This document shows, in pieces, positions 34,506-43,171 of a DNA stretch of 64,000 nucleotides. Source of the stretch: Vreelandella halophila (GTDB lineage: Bacteria > Pseudomonadota > Gammaproteobacteria > Pseudomonadales > Oleiphilaceae). The translations under genes and the position numbers were made by a program. Below the pieces are notes generated by a model. It ran no database searches and was not told the origin of the DNA. It saw only the letters and a list, made by a program, of their open reading frames with translations. Every line of letters begins with the position of its first letter. Position 1 is the first letter of the stretch. The stretch spans positions 899,619-963,618 of the forward strand of contig NZ_JACHUZ010000013.1 of NCBI RefSeq assembly GCF_019903425.1, written 5' to 3'.

Positions 34506-35647
34506 CGATTCAGTGCTCCAATGGTGGTTTCAAATACCCACCGGATGAACTGATAAGTGAGCTTGGTGACGGTAACCGCAGCTTTCCCCGCGAATACCAG
34601 CATGTGGCCGAGAAGCCCTGCAGTTTGCTCAGCAAACTCGGTTGATGCCTCCGCGATTTTTTCCAGTGAACGCGCAAGTCGGTCGTAAAACGTCAGGGCG
34701 GAACTGACGGTGGCCTGGCCGGCGATAGCGGAGTAGTGACCGGCGTCTTTCAGAAGCGTGATCAACGCAGCATTCAGCTTTTCTGACCAGTAGTTTGTGA
34801 AAGATGCTCGGAGGCGGTCTTCGTACCGGAGTCGCACGGGTTGATTGAGAAAGCGAGTTGATTGCTTTTTGAGTTCCCCCCAGTCATCAGCCTTGGCTGT
34901 ATTCCGGTAGCCCGGCGTACCAGTAATTCCCATGGAGTGGGCTGTGAACTTGATGCCTTCGGAACCATCAAGTCGGTATTCGCCGGCGCCTTCTGTTGGA
35001 GCATGGATGAATGGCCAGACAGGCACCAGTGGTACTGGGTCGGCTCCATGAGTGCAGCGGTAATGATTATCAATGCGGGCTGTATTGGTTAACGCGTAGC
35101 CATTCAGCCCAACCCGGGGTGCACCGAATGTATAGAGTTTGACTTGGGTTTGAAACTGAGCTTTAACCCAATCTGCTATTAGAGATGCCAGGGCGCCACC
35201 AAGGCTATGCCCCACACAGTGAATGGTATGCTCGCCCCGAACTTGCTTCATGCGGGATTTGAGCTTTTTCTCCATGGTTGGACGCATGCTTGAAAACGTT
35301 TCCTCAAAGCCCGAATGAACACTCTGATTATTTGTGCCGGTCGAGATACCAACATCGAAGTTAGTAAGGTAATCAGCATCCGTTTTACTGCCGCGAACCG
35401 CTATTACTGTATCTTTACGGAATCGGTCCTGGCCCTCACCGATAACGGCGAATCCGGATTTCTTTGTATAAAGTCCGAAAAAACCACCAGTTTCTCCAAT
35501 GATGAGGTTGTTCTTGGGTTCAAGATCAAAGGCCTTCCGTAGGCCAGGATTGATTTCGAGCGCGTAGTTGCCCGTACGGTCTGGCTGGCGGATTTGGTAA
35601 ACAGCGTCGGCGAGTTCGGATGCTATCTTCGGGGTGATCGTACTCAT
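34475..35647 (-). CDS. Class 3 lipase family protein, candidate antibacterial phospholipase effector
   Basis: The 390-residue protein has a lipase 3 domain: VIAVRGSKTDADYLTNFDVG, then the nucleophile elbow GHSLGG with Ser148, LYTFGAPRVGLNGY, Asp203 in GADPVPLVP and a probable catalytic His237 in FTAHSMG. The last 130 residues are helical, rich in Ala, Leu and Val. No signal peptide is present, which excludes ordinary export and fits delivery by a contact system. It lies between two paralogous DUF6795-like genes, the usual arrangement of an effector with immunity proteins. No VgrG, PAAR or other secretion gene is in the window, so delivery is unproven. Confidence 0.8.
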   Translation of the reverse strand: MSTITPKIASELADAVYQIRQPDRTGNYALEINPGLRKAFDLEPKNNLIIGETGGFFGLYTKKSGFAVIGEGQDRFRKDTVIAVRGSKTDADYLTNFDVGISTGTNNQSVHSGFEETFSSMRPTMEKKLKSRMKQVRGEHTIHCVGHSLGGALASLIADWVKAQFQTQVKLYTFGAPRVGLNGYALTNTARIDNHYRCTHGADPVPLVPVWPFIHAPTEGAGEYRLDGSEGIKFTAHSMGITGTPGYRNTAKADDWGELKKQSTRFLNQPVRLRYEDRLRASFTNYWSEKLNAALITLLKDAGHYSAIAGQATVSSALTFYDRLARSLEKIAEASTEFAEQTAGLLGHMLVFAGKAAVTVTKLTYQFIRWVFETTIGALNRCVKKALESL

Positions 35648-35679
35648 ATCAATTCCTTTTGGGGGTTGTTTTCCTTGGA

Positions 35680-36219
35680 TCAGCTATCTGGCCAACGACA
35701 GATGCCTCGTATGTTGTGGGTAAAGTCCGGGTGTTCCGCGATAGTGAAATGGTGCATTTTTTCAGGGTTGGCCAGATCACATTCCATGTGACTCAGCTTT
35801 TCCTCTATTACCTTTTCCGGAGTTCTGCTGGTAGTTGTGGTTCGCCATAGGAGGTAGGTTTTTGGGCCGTAGTCGGCCGTTATGGACTGCGTGATGTGTT
35901 CCACACCGAGGAGTTTTCCCGGCTCACGCGACCGTATGTTTTTTTCTGGGAATGAAAAATGTCCGTCGGAGTCCGTGACAGTTTTCTCCGTGTAGTGTTT
36001 TGCATACATAAGTTCTCGGTAAACCTCGATGTCGGCTACCGGCTCACCATCCTTCAGAATCCGCCCCTTCACCTCCGGCGAAAGATGCACGTCATAACGC
36101 TTGAACCATCCGAACATATCGGCCATGACCTCGCTGGAATAGAGAAAATAGCTGGCAGCCACCAGGAGAAGTGTCAGGGGGAACAGACTCCGGGTAATGG
36201 TGCGGTGGTTTGGCATCAC
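35680..36219 (-). CDS. DUF6795-like membrane-anchored protein, candidate immunity protein (copy 1)
   Basis: This 179-residue paralogue of the 33963-34505 product has an N-terminal anchor or signal (SLFPLTLLLVAASYFLYSS) and DVHLSPEVKGRILKDGEPVAD, DSDGHFSFPEKNIRSREPG, EKMHHFTIAEHPDFTHNIR and a terminal ICRWPD. The anchor predicts a periplasmic domain, the place where a phospholipase effector would act. It lies 32 bases upstream of the lipase start on the same strand and so would be transcribed first. I recall this pattern as DUF6795; the immunity role is inference. Confidence 0.7.
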   Translation of the reverse strand: MMPNHRTITRSLFPLTLLLVAASYFLYSSEVMADMFGWFKRYDVHLSPEVKGRILKDGEPVADIEVYRELMYAKHYTEKTVTDSDGHFSFPEKNIRSREPGKLLGVEHITQSITADYGPKTYLLWRTTTTSRTPEKVIEEKLSHMECDLANPEKMHHFTIAEHPDFTHNIRGICRWPDS

Positions 36220-36340
36220 GGAACCCCCGGCATTGTGCGATCACCGGTCTGGGTTTGAGATGGAACCGAAAGGGGAGTACCGACCATGTCCCTGTCCTGT
36301 GGCTGACATCCTGTCTGGATCGGAAATTTAGGCTACCCGG

Positions 36341-37384
36341 TTACCGGGCGTCAATACCCTGGCCATCTGAGAACCACTGGGTCAGCGCGCTAGGAAAGCG
36401 GGCTTTGACCGGTGCCTCATTCACCCGCCAGCGTTCCGGGATGTTGCCATGGGGGATGGCGGCCACCAACAGGCTCTGCTCGTCGCCGCCAAATGCGGAT
36501 CGCAGCGACGGCGGGCGACGCTGGACATCAATGGGCGGGCCGGCGATCTGCGCATCCAGCCAACGGCCATCGGGGAAGCGGAGCCTGACCGGCTGCCCCG
36601 CGGTCGCGAGGTGGACCTGATCGGTTTCAAGGTAGAGATGGATGCGGGGCCTGTCTTCGGGTTCAATGCGCATCAGTGTTGTGCCTGGACCCACGTTTTC
36701 GCCCTCGACCACCTCGATGGTCTGGACGGTACCGCTAACTGGCGATCGTACGTTCAGCTGCGCGAGACGCTGCTCAACCAAGGAACGCTGCTGCTGAATC
36801 TTGGTGATCAGGGTTTCGTTGCCGGTCTTCTCCTGCGCCGTCATACGGTCGAGAGCGGCGAGTTCATTTTCGCGGGTATCCACTTCGTTCTCGGCTGCCG
36901 CCAGCTCGCCCCGGGTTGCCACGCCCTGCTGGACAAGTTCAGATAGAGACTGCACCCGCCCCCGAGCCCGTTCCAGGCGCCGCTCCAGGCTGGCCTTCTG
37001 CCGTGACGCGGCTGCGGCTGTTGCATCATCGGCCATCTGGCTTCCCAGTGAGGCGAGTTCCGCCCGAAGGGCGGGATTGTCCAGCTGGGCCAGGGCATCC
37101 CCGGTGCTGACCCGATCGTGCTCGTCCACATGAAGCTGCAGGACGCGCCCGGTCTCAAGTGCGCGTATCTCGGTTGCGGGCTGGATGACCTGGCCGGGGG
37201 CCTCGATCACCACGGCTTCCCAGCCCACACGGCCGAGGAACCAAAGGAAAGGCGCTGCCACCAGCAGCAGGATCAGGTACCAGCGCAGCCGATAGGCGGC
37301 CCTTTTGCCGGGTGCGTAGAGAACGCGCAGTCCGCCGTCCTCGGTCGGGTTGGATTCCTTGCGGCTCGAGAACCGTACTTTCAT
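36341..37384 (-). CDS. HlyD-type membrane fusion/adaptor protein
   Basis: I use ATG 37384 (MKVRFSSRKESNPTEDGGL), which overlaps the TolC-like stop (ATGA); the longer frame starts inside that gene. The 347 residues have a cytoplasmic N-terminus, one membrane segment (WYLILLLVAAPFLWFLG), a biotinyl-lipoyl half (ALETGRVLQLHVDEHDRV), a long coiled-coil hairpin (about 90-200) and the second lipoyl half (LNVRSPVSGTVQTIEVVEGENVGPG). This is a HlyD/EmrA-type periplasmic adaptor. As the partner of a TolC-like protein and a polymerising glycosyltransferase it should bridge both membranes for polysaccharide export. Confidence 0.88.
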   Translation of the reverse strand: MKVRFSSRKESNPTEDGGLRVLYAPGKRAAYRLRWYLILLLVAAPFLWFLGRVGWEAVVIEAPGQVIQPATEIRALETGRVLQLHVDEHDRVSTGDALAQLDNPALRAELASLGSQMADDATAAAASRQKASLERRLERARGRVQSLSELVQQGVATRGELAAAENEVDTRENELAALDRMTAQEKTGNETLITKIQQQRSLVEQRLAQLNVRSPVSGTVQTIEVVEGENVGPGTTLMRIEPEDRPRIHLYLETDQVHLATAGQPVRLRFPDGRWLDAQIAGPPIDVQRRPPSLRSAFGGDEQSLLVAAIPHGNIPERWRVNEAPVKARFPSALTQWFSDGQGIDAR

Positions 37385-39513
37385 GGCTGTTCCTCGTCGG
37401 CGATGGCGCGATACCCGGTCCAGTCCTGCCACGCAATGCCCGCGACGCCCGCTGGCATCAGCGTCCGCTGCCAGTCCTGCTCGAGCGCCTGGAGCGTATC
37501 AGCAGGGGTGCCGTGCCAGCTGTTCTCGGCGGCCAGGTCGGTCTCCGCGCTCTGTGCGACCTGGAAGCGGAGGCTGGGCCAGTGGGCGGCAATGCGCCTG
37601 GTACGCTCCAGCATGCTGGCTTCGTTCGTGGTGTAGATCATTAGTGTGATGGACCTGATGCCCATGTCCGAAAGGCGGCACGGAATGCAGAGACCTTCGG
37701 GGTCGGGACTGAACCAGCGGCGATGGCTGACAAGGCTGATGGGCCAGGGGCTGGCACGTTTCGCCATGGCAACGGTTGCCAGCCAGTCCTCGAGGCGCTC
37801 ATCCGCGACCGGCCACCCCAGCTGTTCTACTTCCAGATCCAGATGCAGGCCATCAAACTCAAGGCCCGCCAGCCGCCGGATCAGATCCCGCAGCCGTGAG
37901 CGTTGATCCGGCTGTATCCAGCCAGGCTCCCCCAGGAGAAGGGTGACCCTCAGGCCGCGCTCATGGGCGGCGGCCAGTGTCTCGCGCAGGCGTTTGGCCA
38001 GTTCGGGAGTTCCGGAAAGCTGGTTGGCACTGAGGCCGATGTGGAGCGTATCGAAGCCGGCTTCCTGCAGCGCGGTGAGTTCGGAAGCACGGGTATCCGG
38101 TGCGAGAAGACGGGTACTGTCCCAGACATAGACCGCGCGGGACCAACCCGACCGGTCATTGGCTCTACCCGACTCATTGGCCATTTGGACCGGCTTGTCC
38201 GAGCCACGGGCATCCGCCCCGGGCCAGGGCAGCCCCTGTTCGCCAAGATAGCGGGCATCGGTTTCGGCATGACTGGCAAGCAGGCGCAGCTGGGCTTCCT
38301 CCTGCCAGGCATTACGCCAGCTGCGGATGAAGTCATGCATGGCGCCGGCGCTCTGGACCCGTGCGAGCCGCAGGGCCATGAAGCCGTCGCCGTCGTCCAC
38401 GGAATCCCGTGCCTGCCGCTCCCCTTCAACACGCCGGCTGAGCTTGACCTGGCGTTGCTGGTCGCGTGTTTCAGCCAGGGCGCTGCGGTACTGTTCCAGT
38501 GCGTCGGAAAGATTGCGGCTGAGCCGATCCCGGGTAGCCGTCAGTTCATGCCGAGCAGCCCGGAAGCGCTCAGTCGCGGCCCCGTCACCCGCGCGCCCGC
38601 TGAGGGCGCCCAGCGGCACCTCAAAGCGGAAGCCGGCCACGAGGCCTGTTCCCGTTCCCGGGATGTCGTCGCGCCAGTCGAACTGCTGGGCCAGCGTGAA
38701 GTCGGCGTCAACATCGTGGTACCAGCGGTCGTGGCGTGTTCGGCGCGCGGCTTCGAGTGTGCTCTGTTGCGCTGCCATCAGCGGGTGCTGCTGGATCAGG
38801 GGTTGCCATTGTTCGGCGCTTGCCGGCTCCAGGGGCAGCGGTTCTGACTCCGCTCGCGCGTTGGCTGGCATCGAGACACCGCTGATGGCTTCCAGCCTGC
38901 GGTGCAGTTCGGCCTCGCGTTCCGCCCGGCGCCTACAGCTGTTCAGGCGTCGTGACCAGCGCTGTTCGAGCAGCATCTGTTCGGAGGTGCGCAGATCCTG
39001 GTTGCCCGCCCTCTGGCGAACAAGTGCCAGCTCATCCTCCGCCAGTGGCACCAGCTCCTGGCACAGGCGCTGGTACTGCTGGGCCTCCCACCAGTCGATG
39101 TAGGTCATGCGCAGTCGCAGGCGCTGCTCGGTTTCGGCCAGTTGACGCTGATGCTTCTGGCGCTGTTCCGCGGTGCGGGCGCGAACCAGCGCCTCGGTGC
39201 GGGCCCGCAGGGTTCCCAGCAATGGGTAGCGCAGGCCCACCTGGGCGCCATAGCCGGTGTAGTCCACCCGCCCCGCGTTTGGTTCCAGCTCCTGGAAGCG
39301 CCCGGCAGTCGCACCGCCGAACAGGGACCAGCCACGCTCGTCGGCGCGGTCGCGGCGCTCATCCGTGAGGGCGCGTTGTTCTGCCTGGGCAGCCTGCACC
39401 TCAGGTCCGTTCTCCATTCGTTCGAGCAGGCTGTCAAGCGGTACCGCCATGGTAGGCAGTGCGATGACCAGTCCAGCAACCATTGTCAGGGCGCGATGAT
39501 GTGCCTTGATCAT
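37381..39513 (-). CDS. TolC-like outer-membrane protein fused to a GH18-like barrel
   Basis: The 710-residue protein has a signal peptide (to about residue 24) and a TolC-family efflux region (about 25-425) with long helices, repeated motifs such as RTEALVRARTAEQRQKHQRQ and a PLGALSG turn. A linker to about 455 leads to a C-terminal alpha/beta barrel (458-705). The barrel has AVYVWDSTRLL, FDTLHIGLS, LRVTLLLGEPGW and DGLHLDLE at 554-561, close to the GH18 DGxDxDxE motif with His for the first internal acid. The TolC domain would form the outer-membrane duct and the barrel could cleave or hold the glycan. The fusion is unusual. It overlaps the HlyD start by 4 bases. Confidence 0.8.
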   Translation of the reverse strand: MIKAHHRALTMVAGLVIALPTMAVPLDSLLERMENGPEVQAAQAEQRALTDERRDRADERGWSLFGGATAGRFQELEPNAGRVDYTGYGAQVGLRYPLLGTLRARTEALVRARTAEQRQKHQRQLAETEQRLRLRMTYIDWWEAQQYQRLCQELVPLAEDELALVRQRAGNQDLRTSEQMLLEQRWSRRLNSCRRRAEREAELHRRLEAISGVSMPANARAESEPLPLEPASAEQWQPLIQQHPLMAAQQSTLEAARRTRHDRWYHDVDADFTLAQQFDWRDDIPGTGTGLVAGFRFEVPLGALSGRAGDGAATERFRAARHELTATRDRLSRNLSDALEQYRSALAETRDQQRQVKLSRRVEGERQARDSVDDGDGFMALRLARVQSAGAMHDFIRSWRNAWQEEAQLRLLASHAETDARYLGEQGLPWPGADARGSDKPVQMANESGRANDRSGWSRAVYVWDSTRLLAPDTRASELTALQEAGFDTLHIGLSANQLSGTPELAKRLRETLAAAHERGLRVTLLLGEPGWIQPDQRSRLRDLIRRLAGLEFDGLHLDLEVEQLGWPVADERLEDWLATVAMAKRASPWPISLVSHRRWFSPDPEGLCIPCRLSDMGIRSITLMIYTTNEASMLERTRRIAAHWPSLRFQVAQSAETDLAAENSWHGTPADTLQALEQDWQRTLMPAGVAGIAWQDWTGYRAIADEEQP

Positions 39514-39516
39514 GCC

Positions 39517-40845
39517 TCAGAACCTCCGTCCCCGCCGGAGCACCCACCAGGGCGCCATGCTGGTTTCCTCGTGGCTGCGCCGGAACATCTCGTTGAGGGT
39601 GCAGACCACGCCCCAGCTCCGGAGGACAAACATGAAAACAGGAAAAATGGGGATTGCGATGGCCAGCTTCAGGTCCTGGCGGGGTCGTTCGGAAACCATG
39701 AGCAGCCCGGCCAGATACAGCACCAGTGTCTGCAGCAGATAGACGGTGTAGATCAGGATGGCGAGGACAGCAATGGCGGGCAGGGGCAGGAGCACCAACC
39801 CGGCAAGGGTATAGCCGACGATCAGGAAGGGCAGCACCAGCTGGAAGAAAAAGCCGCTGAACAGCGTCATCAGGAAGTTGCGCCAGCCCAGGACGCGGGG
39901 GGTAATGCTGTGTCGGTGTTTGCGGATGTAGAGAAAGAACAGGTCGCCGTCCCAGCGCAGACGCTGGGTAAAGAACCCTTTCAGGGTATCCGGTACGTCA
40001 GTGTGGCCGATCGCGGCCGGCTCAAAGGGAATGCGCAGGGGGTGACGGCCGAAATAGCTCTTGATCCGGAGTGTGAGATCCAGGTCCTCGGCTGTGTGCG
40101 TGTCCCAACCCCCAATATGGCGCAGGAATGAAGTCCGGAAGGCGCCGAAGGCACCGGAGATGTTGTTCACGGTGTTCCACTCGCTCAGGCCGACCCTGGA
40201 GGTGTGGATGGACAGGAAGTACTCCAGCGTCTGCATGACGGTGGCGAATGAATGCCAGGTATTCCGCACCCGAAGGCTCCCCGATACGGCGGGGACAGCG
40301 GGATCTTCAAAATGACGCACCATTGACTCGATCACGGTATTGTCAAAGGAGGTATCTCCATCCATGGCAAAGACGATTTCCCCGGTGGCATGCTGCAGGC
40401 CGGCATTGAGCGAGGATACGCGCCCCCCACGCTGCCATTTGGCGATGGGCTTCAGGAAACGGTTGGGGTAGCGCACGGGATCAATGCGGAAGTCCCGAAC
40501 GGCCTGCATGGTCAGGGTGTTGATCGAGGCGCCGTCAACGACTGGTATGAGTTCGACCTCGCCTGGATAGAGCTGCTCGCACAGACTGAGCAGGGTTTTC
40601 TCAACGTCCCGGCCCTCGCTGTAGCAGGTGATGATGCAGGAGACGCGGGGGCGATAGAGGCTGGTTCGGGGTGTTATGGCGAGATTCCGGGTGTACCAGC
40701 GGATGACTCCCCCGATTACCAGCAGGCTCAGGGGCAGTTCCAGAAGTACAAAAAAGGGGAAAAGCATAAGGAACAGCCGGACAAGCCCGTCCGTGCCCGC
40801 ACTACCCATCTCTGCGAGGAATACCGTCACGGCCTCCAGCATCAA
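39517..40845 (-). CDS. Processive membrane family 2 glycosyltransferase (polysaccharide synthase)
   Basis: This 442-residue enzyme resembles BcsA/hyaluronan-synthase/PgaC types. It has N-terminal membrane helices (about 21-48), then a cytosolic GT-A domain with SCIITCYSEGRDVEKTL, PVVDGAS, DxD Asp162/Asp164 (AMDGDTSFD), the catalytic AED at 252-254 and Q-x-x-R-W at 294-298. Four or so C-terminal helices (about 322-415) form the translocation channel. The full set of processive motifs implies polymerisation coupled to export across the inner membrane. It overlaps the TackOD1-like gene by 4 bases and precedes the TolC fusion by 3. Confidence 0.9.
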   Translation of the reverse strand: MMLEAVTVFLAEMGSAGTDGLVRLFLMLFPFFVLLELPLSLLVIGGVIRWYTRNLAITPRTSLYRPRVSCIITCYSEGRDVEKTLLSLCEQLYPGEVELIPVVDGASINTLTMQAVRDFRIDPVRYPNRFLKPIAKWQRGGRVSSLNAGLQHATGEIVFAMDGDTSFDNTVIESMVRHFEDPAVPAVSGSLRVRNTWHSFATVMQTLEYFLSIHTSRVGLSEWNTVNNISGAFGAFRTSFLRHIGGWDTHTAEDLDLTLRIKSYFGRHPLRIPFEPAAIGHTDVPDTLKGFFTQRLRWDGDLFFLYIRKHRHSITPRVLGWRNFLMTLFSGFFFQLVLPFLIVGYTLAGLVLLPLPAIAVLAILIYTVYLLQTLVLYLAGLLMVSERPRQDLKLAIAIPIFPVFMFVLRSWGVVCTLNEMFRRSHEETSMAPWWVLRRGRRF

Positions 40846-42224
40846 CTTACCTCGCCACCGAGGCGTGCCATCAGCAGTTCACCATCCTCCTGTGGGAGGA
40901 GCTCGTCGGGCAGCGTGAGGCCGCTGCTTCGCAGATCAATGGTGACATGGTCCTGTTCGTGGAATAGCCGGTTGAGTTCCGCAAGGCGCTCACGCAGACG
41001 ATCCATGCCGGCGCGCCCCGTGTGGGGAAGCAGCAGCCAGAGCAGTTCATCCTGTATACGGGTGCAGCGATCCGTTTCTCGGATGGTTTCCCGGATTCGG
41101 TCGATGAGGCTTTCGAGCAGTGCCGTTCCTCGCGCCTGCCCCAGTGTTTCCCCGAGATTGCCGAAACGCAGCAGCAGCACCGAACCGGTGGCGTCAGCGC
41201 CGTAACGGCGGCTCTGCTGGATCTGCCAGCTCAGGAGGTTGGTGAACGCTGCCGGGCTGATCAGGTTGAGGCGGCCAAAGTGGCTTTCGACCTGGGCATC
41301 CCCGGAAAAGCCCCGGCGGCAGCGCAGCCGGCCCTGTTCGGAAAGCCGGTAGTTCCGGATCTCGCGAACCCGCAGCTCATCCGGGGTGTGGTGGGTGTCA
41401 CAGTCCAGGCAGCGGGCTTCCACCTCGGCATCCACAAAGAAGCTCTGGCACGCCCGGCAGCGGTAGTTTTCAAGGGGCCGGTCGTAGTCGCTGCCGATAT
41501 GACGCAGTCGGGTCAGACAGTTGGGGCAAAGCATCAGACCCTGTTTGAGAAAATGCTCCTGGGGCGCTACGTGGCCACAGGTAAAGCAGTGCAGGGAAGG
41601 CTCGCGGCTGATCTCAAGCGCGTGGCAGTCCGGGCACACATCGACATAGTTGAGACGTGCGGAGCCGCAATGGGTACAGAGTCTGATCCGGTCCACCAGG
41701 TCGCGGCTCTCAAGCCATCCCTGTTCGGTCATGAGTTGCAGCCAGACCATTTCATTGACCGGTTCGTCATCCGCAAAGGCGCTCAGCAGTGGGTAGTAAT
41801 AGAACTGCGGGTGATGGGGGTGACGCAGAGGGCGGAGTGTGCCCTCCGGTCGGCTCCAGAGCCATGCCAGCACATGGTCGTCAAACCGTTCCGGCACATT
41901 GCCCTGATTGAAGGCGGCCAGGCGCTCATGCAGGCGCTGCCAGGAGGATGTGATGCTGTGAGGGTCGTCCGGAACCGGGCCATCGCTGAGAGCGGGTGTG
42001 TTGGTTGCCCCCTTTCCGGCCAGGATCAGGCTCAGCCGATAGCGCGGGTCACAGCGCAAGAGAAAGACCGCATCCGCAGCGGCGTCGTGTTCAAGGTCCA
42101 CCAGAATGATATCGAAACCATCATCAGCCTCGAGGAGTGACTGGACAGAGGTGAAGCCTTGTCCGCCCCTGGTGGGAAGTGTCTCGGGAGTTCGTGTGAG
42201 GCAGCCAATGGCGGGGTTCTGCAT
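40842..42224 (-). CDS. Six-CxxC (TackOD1-like) protein with degenerate GGDEF domain
   Basis: The 460 residues comprise a receiver-like N-terminus (FDIILVDLEHDAAADAVFLL), a middle region with six CxxC pairs at 183/186, 197/200, 213/216, 233/236, 256/259 and 272/275, and a GGDEF-like C-terminus (about 325-420). The zinc-ribbon array matches what I recall as the TackOD1 output domain. The GGDEF signature is missing: the active-site position reads CTRIQDELLW, so cyclase activity is unlikely and it may be a sensor of c-di-GMP or a structural regulator. It heads the polysaccharide operon and overlaps the synthase gene. Confidence 0.75.
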   Translation of the reverse strand: MQNPAIGCLTRTPETLPTRGGQGFTSVQSLLEADDGFDIILVDLEHDAAADAVFLLRCDPRYRLSLILAGKGATNTPALSDGPVPDDPHSITSSWQRLHERLAAFNQGNVPERFDDHVLAWLWSRPEGTLRPLRHPHHPQFYYYPLLSAFADDEPVNEMVWLQLMTEQGWLESRDLVDRIRLCTHCGSARLNYVDVCPDCHALEISREPSLHCFTCGHVAPQEHFLKQGLMLCPNCLTRLRHIGSDYDRPLENYRCRACQSFFVDAEVEARCLDCDTHHTPDELRVREIRNYRLSEQGRLRCRRGFSGDAQVESHFGRLNLISPAAFTNLLSWQIQQSRRYGADATGSVLLLRFGNLGETLGQARGTALLESLIDRIRETIRETDRCTRIQDELLWLLLPHTGRAGMDRLRERLAELNRLFHEQDHVTIDLRSSGLTLPDELLPQEDGELLMARLGGEVS

Positions 42225-42323
42225 GCGCTTATGTCCACTACGTATACGGCTGTATCTACGTAAGGCTAGGCAGGATGGTTCAATGCTGCAACTATATGCT
42301 CATCCAGATGACTGCTGGAGCAG

Positions 42324-43169
42324 TCAGGCGCTGAAGCGTTTCAGTGTCTTCCGGACCCCACCGGCCCAGGGGCCGCCGAACAGGTTCAGGTGGTTGAGTT
42401 CGTGGTAGAGGTTGTACAGCGGCGCCCGCTCTTCCCAGTCCTGAGCCACGGAACTGTTGGCCAGATAGGCTTCATAGAACCCGCGGGGCTGGCTGCCGAA
42501 CATCGTTGTCATGGCCAGATCGGCTTCAGGCCAGCCGTAATGGGTGGCCGGGTCGATCAGGACTGGCTCACCTGCAGGGCCGCAGTGGATGTTGCCGGAC
42601 CAGAGATCGCCGTGAATCAGGCTGGCGGGCTGTTCCGGAATCCAGCGGTCCAGGCGCCCGGCGAGCCATTCCAGCTGGCGGATATCCGCCTGGCCGAGGC
42701 GGCCGCTGTCCCGCGCCATCCGCCCCTGGTGCAGCAGCCGGGCCTCGGCGAAGAACCGGAACCCGTCGCGCATCCGGGGGTTGGGCTGGGGGGTGAGGCC
42801 ACAGTAGTTGTCGCGCTCAAAACCGAACTCATTGGCGGTGGTGCTGTGCAGCTGCGCCAGCTGTTCGCCGAGCTGGCGCGCGAAGTCCCCGCCCGGCCGG
42901 CCATCAAGCCACTCCAGGATCAGGCCTTCTTCGGCAACCGCAACGACCTCGGGGATGCGCACGGCATTGGCTGAGGCCAGTGCCTGCAGGCCGGCCGCCT
43001 CCGCTTCGAAGAAGCCGGCCGGTGGCGAGGGGTGGGTCTTGAGGAAGAGGATCCGGCCGTCCTCAAGTGTCAGCCGTGCGGCATCGTTAATGCTGCCGCC
43101 GCCGATCGGCTGCGTGGTGGCAACAGGCGTATCCAGTTGCGCTGTGAGGCTCTCCGGAGCACGGGCCAT
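42324..43169 (-). CDS. Fructosamine kinase family protein
   Basis: This 281-residue APH-fold kinase matches the fructosamine kinase family (YniA). Motifs are PIGGGSINDAARLTL at the N-terminus, the nucleotide lysine in ILFLKTHP, LLEWLDGRPGGDFARQLGEQLAQLH, EFGFERDNYCGLTPQPN, catalytic LIHGDLWSGNI and the metal Asp in PVLIDPATHYGWPEADLAM. The C-terminal LYNLYHELNHLNLFGG is also typical. Such enzymes repair glycated amines by phosphorylation. It lies 2 bases from the TcdA stop on the same strand. Confidence 0.93.
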   Translation of the reverse strand: MARAPESLTAQLDTPVATTQPIGGGSINDAARLTLEDGRILFLKTHPSPPAGFFEAEAAGLQALASANAVRIPEVVAVAEEGLILEWLDGRPGGDFARQLGEQLAQLHSTTANEFGFERDNYCGLTPQPNPRMRDGFRFFAEARLLHQGRMARDSGRLGQADIRQLEWLAGRLDRWIPEQPASLIHGDLWSGNIHCGPAGEPVLIDPATHYGWPEADLAMTTMFGSQPRGFYEAYLANSSVAQDWEERAPLYNLYHELNHLNLFGGPWAGGVRKTLKRFSA

Positions 43170-43171
43170 GA

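Noticed and set aside
33963-36219. Complete type VI secretion locus around the lipase
   Set aside because: No VgrG, Hcp, PAAR, ClpV or baseplate gene is found in the window, so only the effector-immunity part is proposed.
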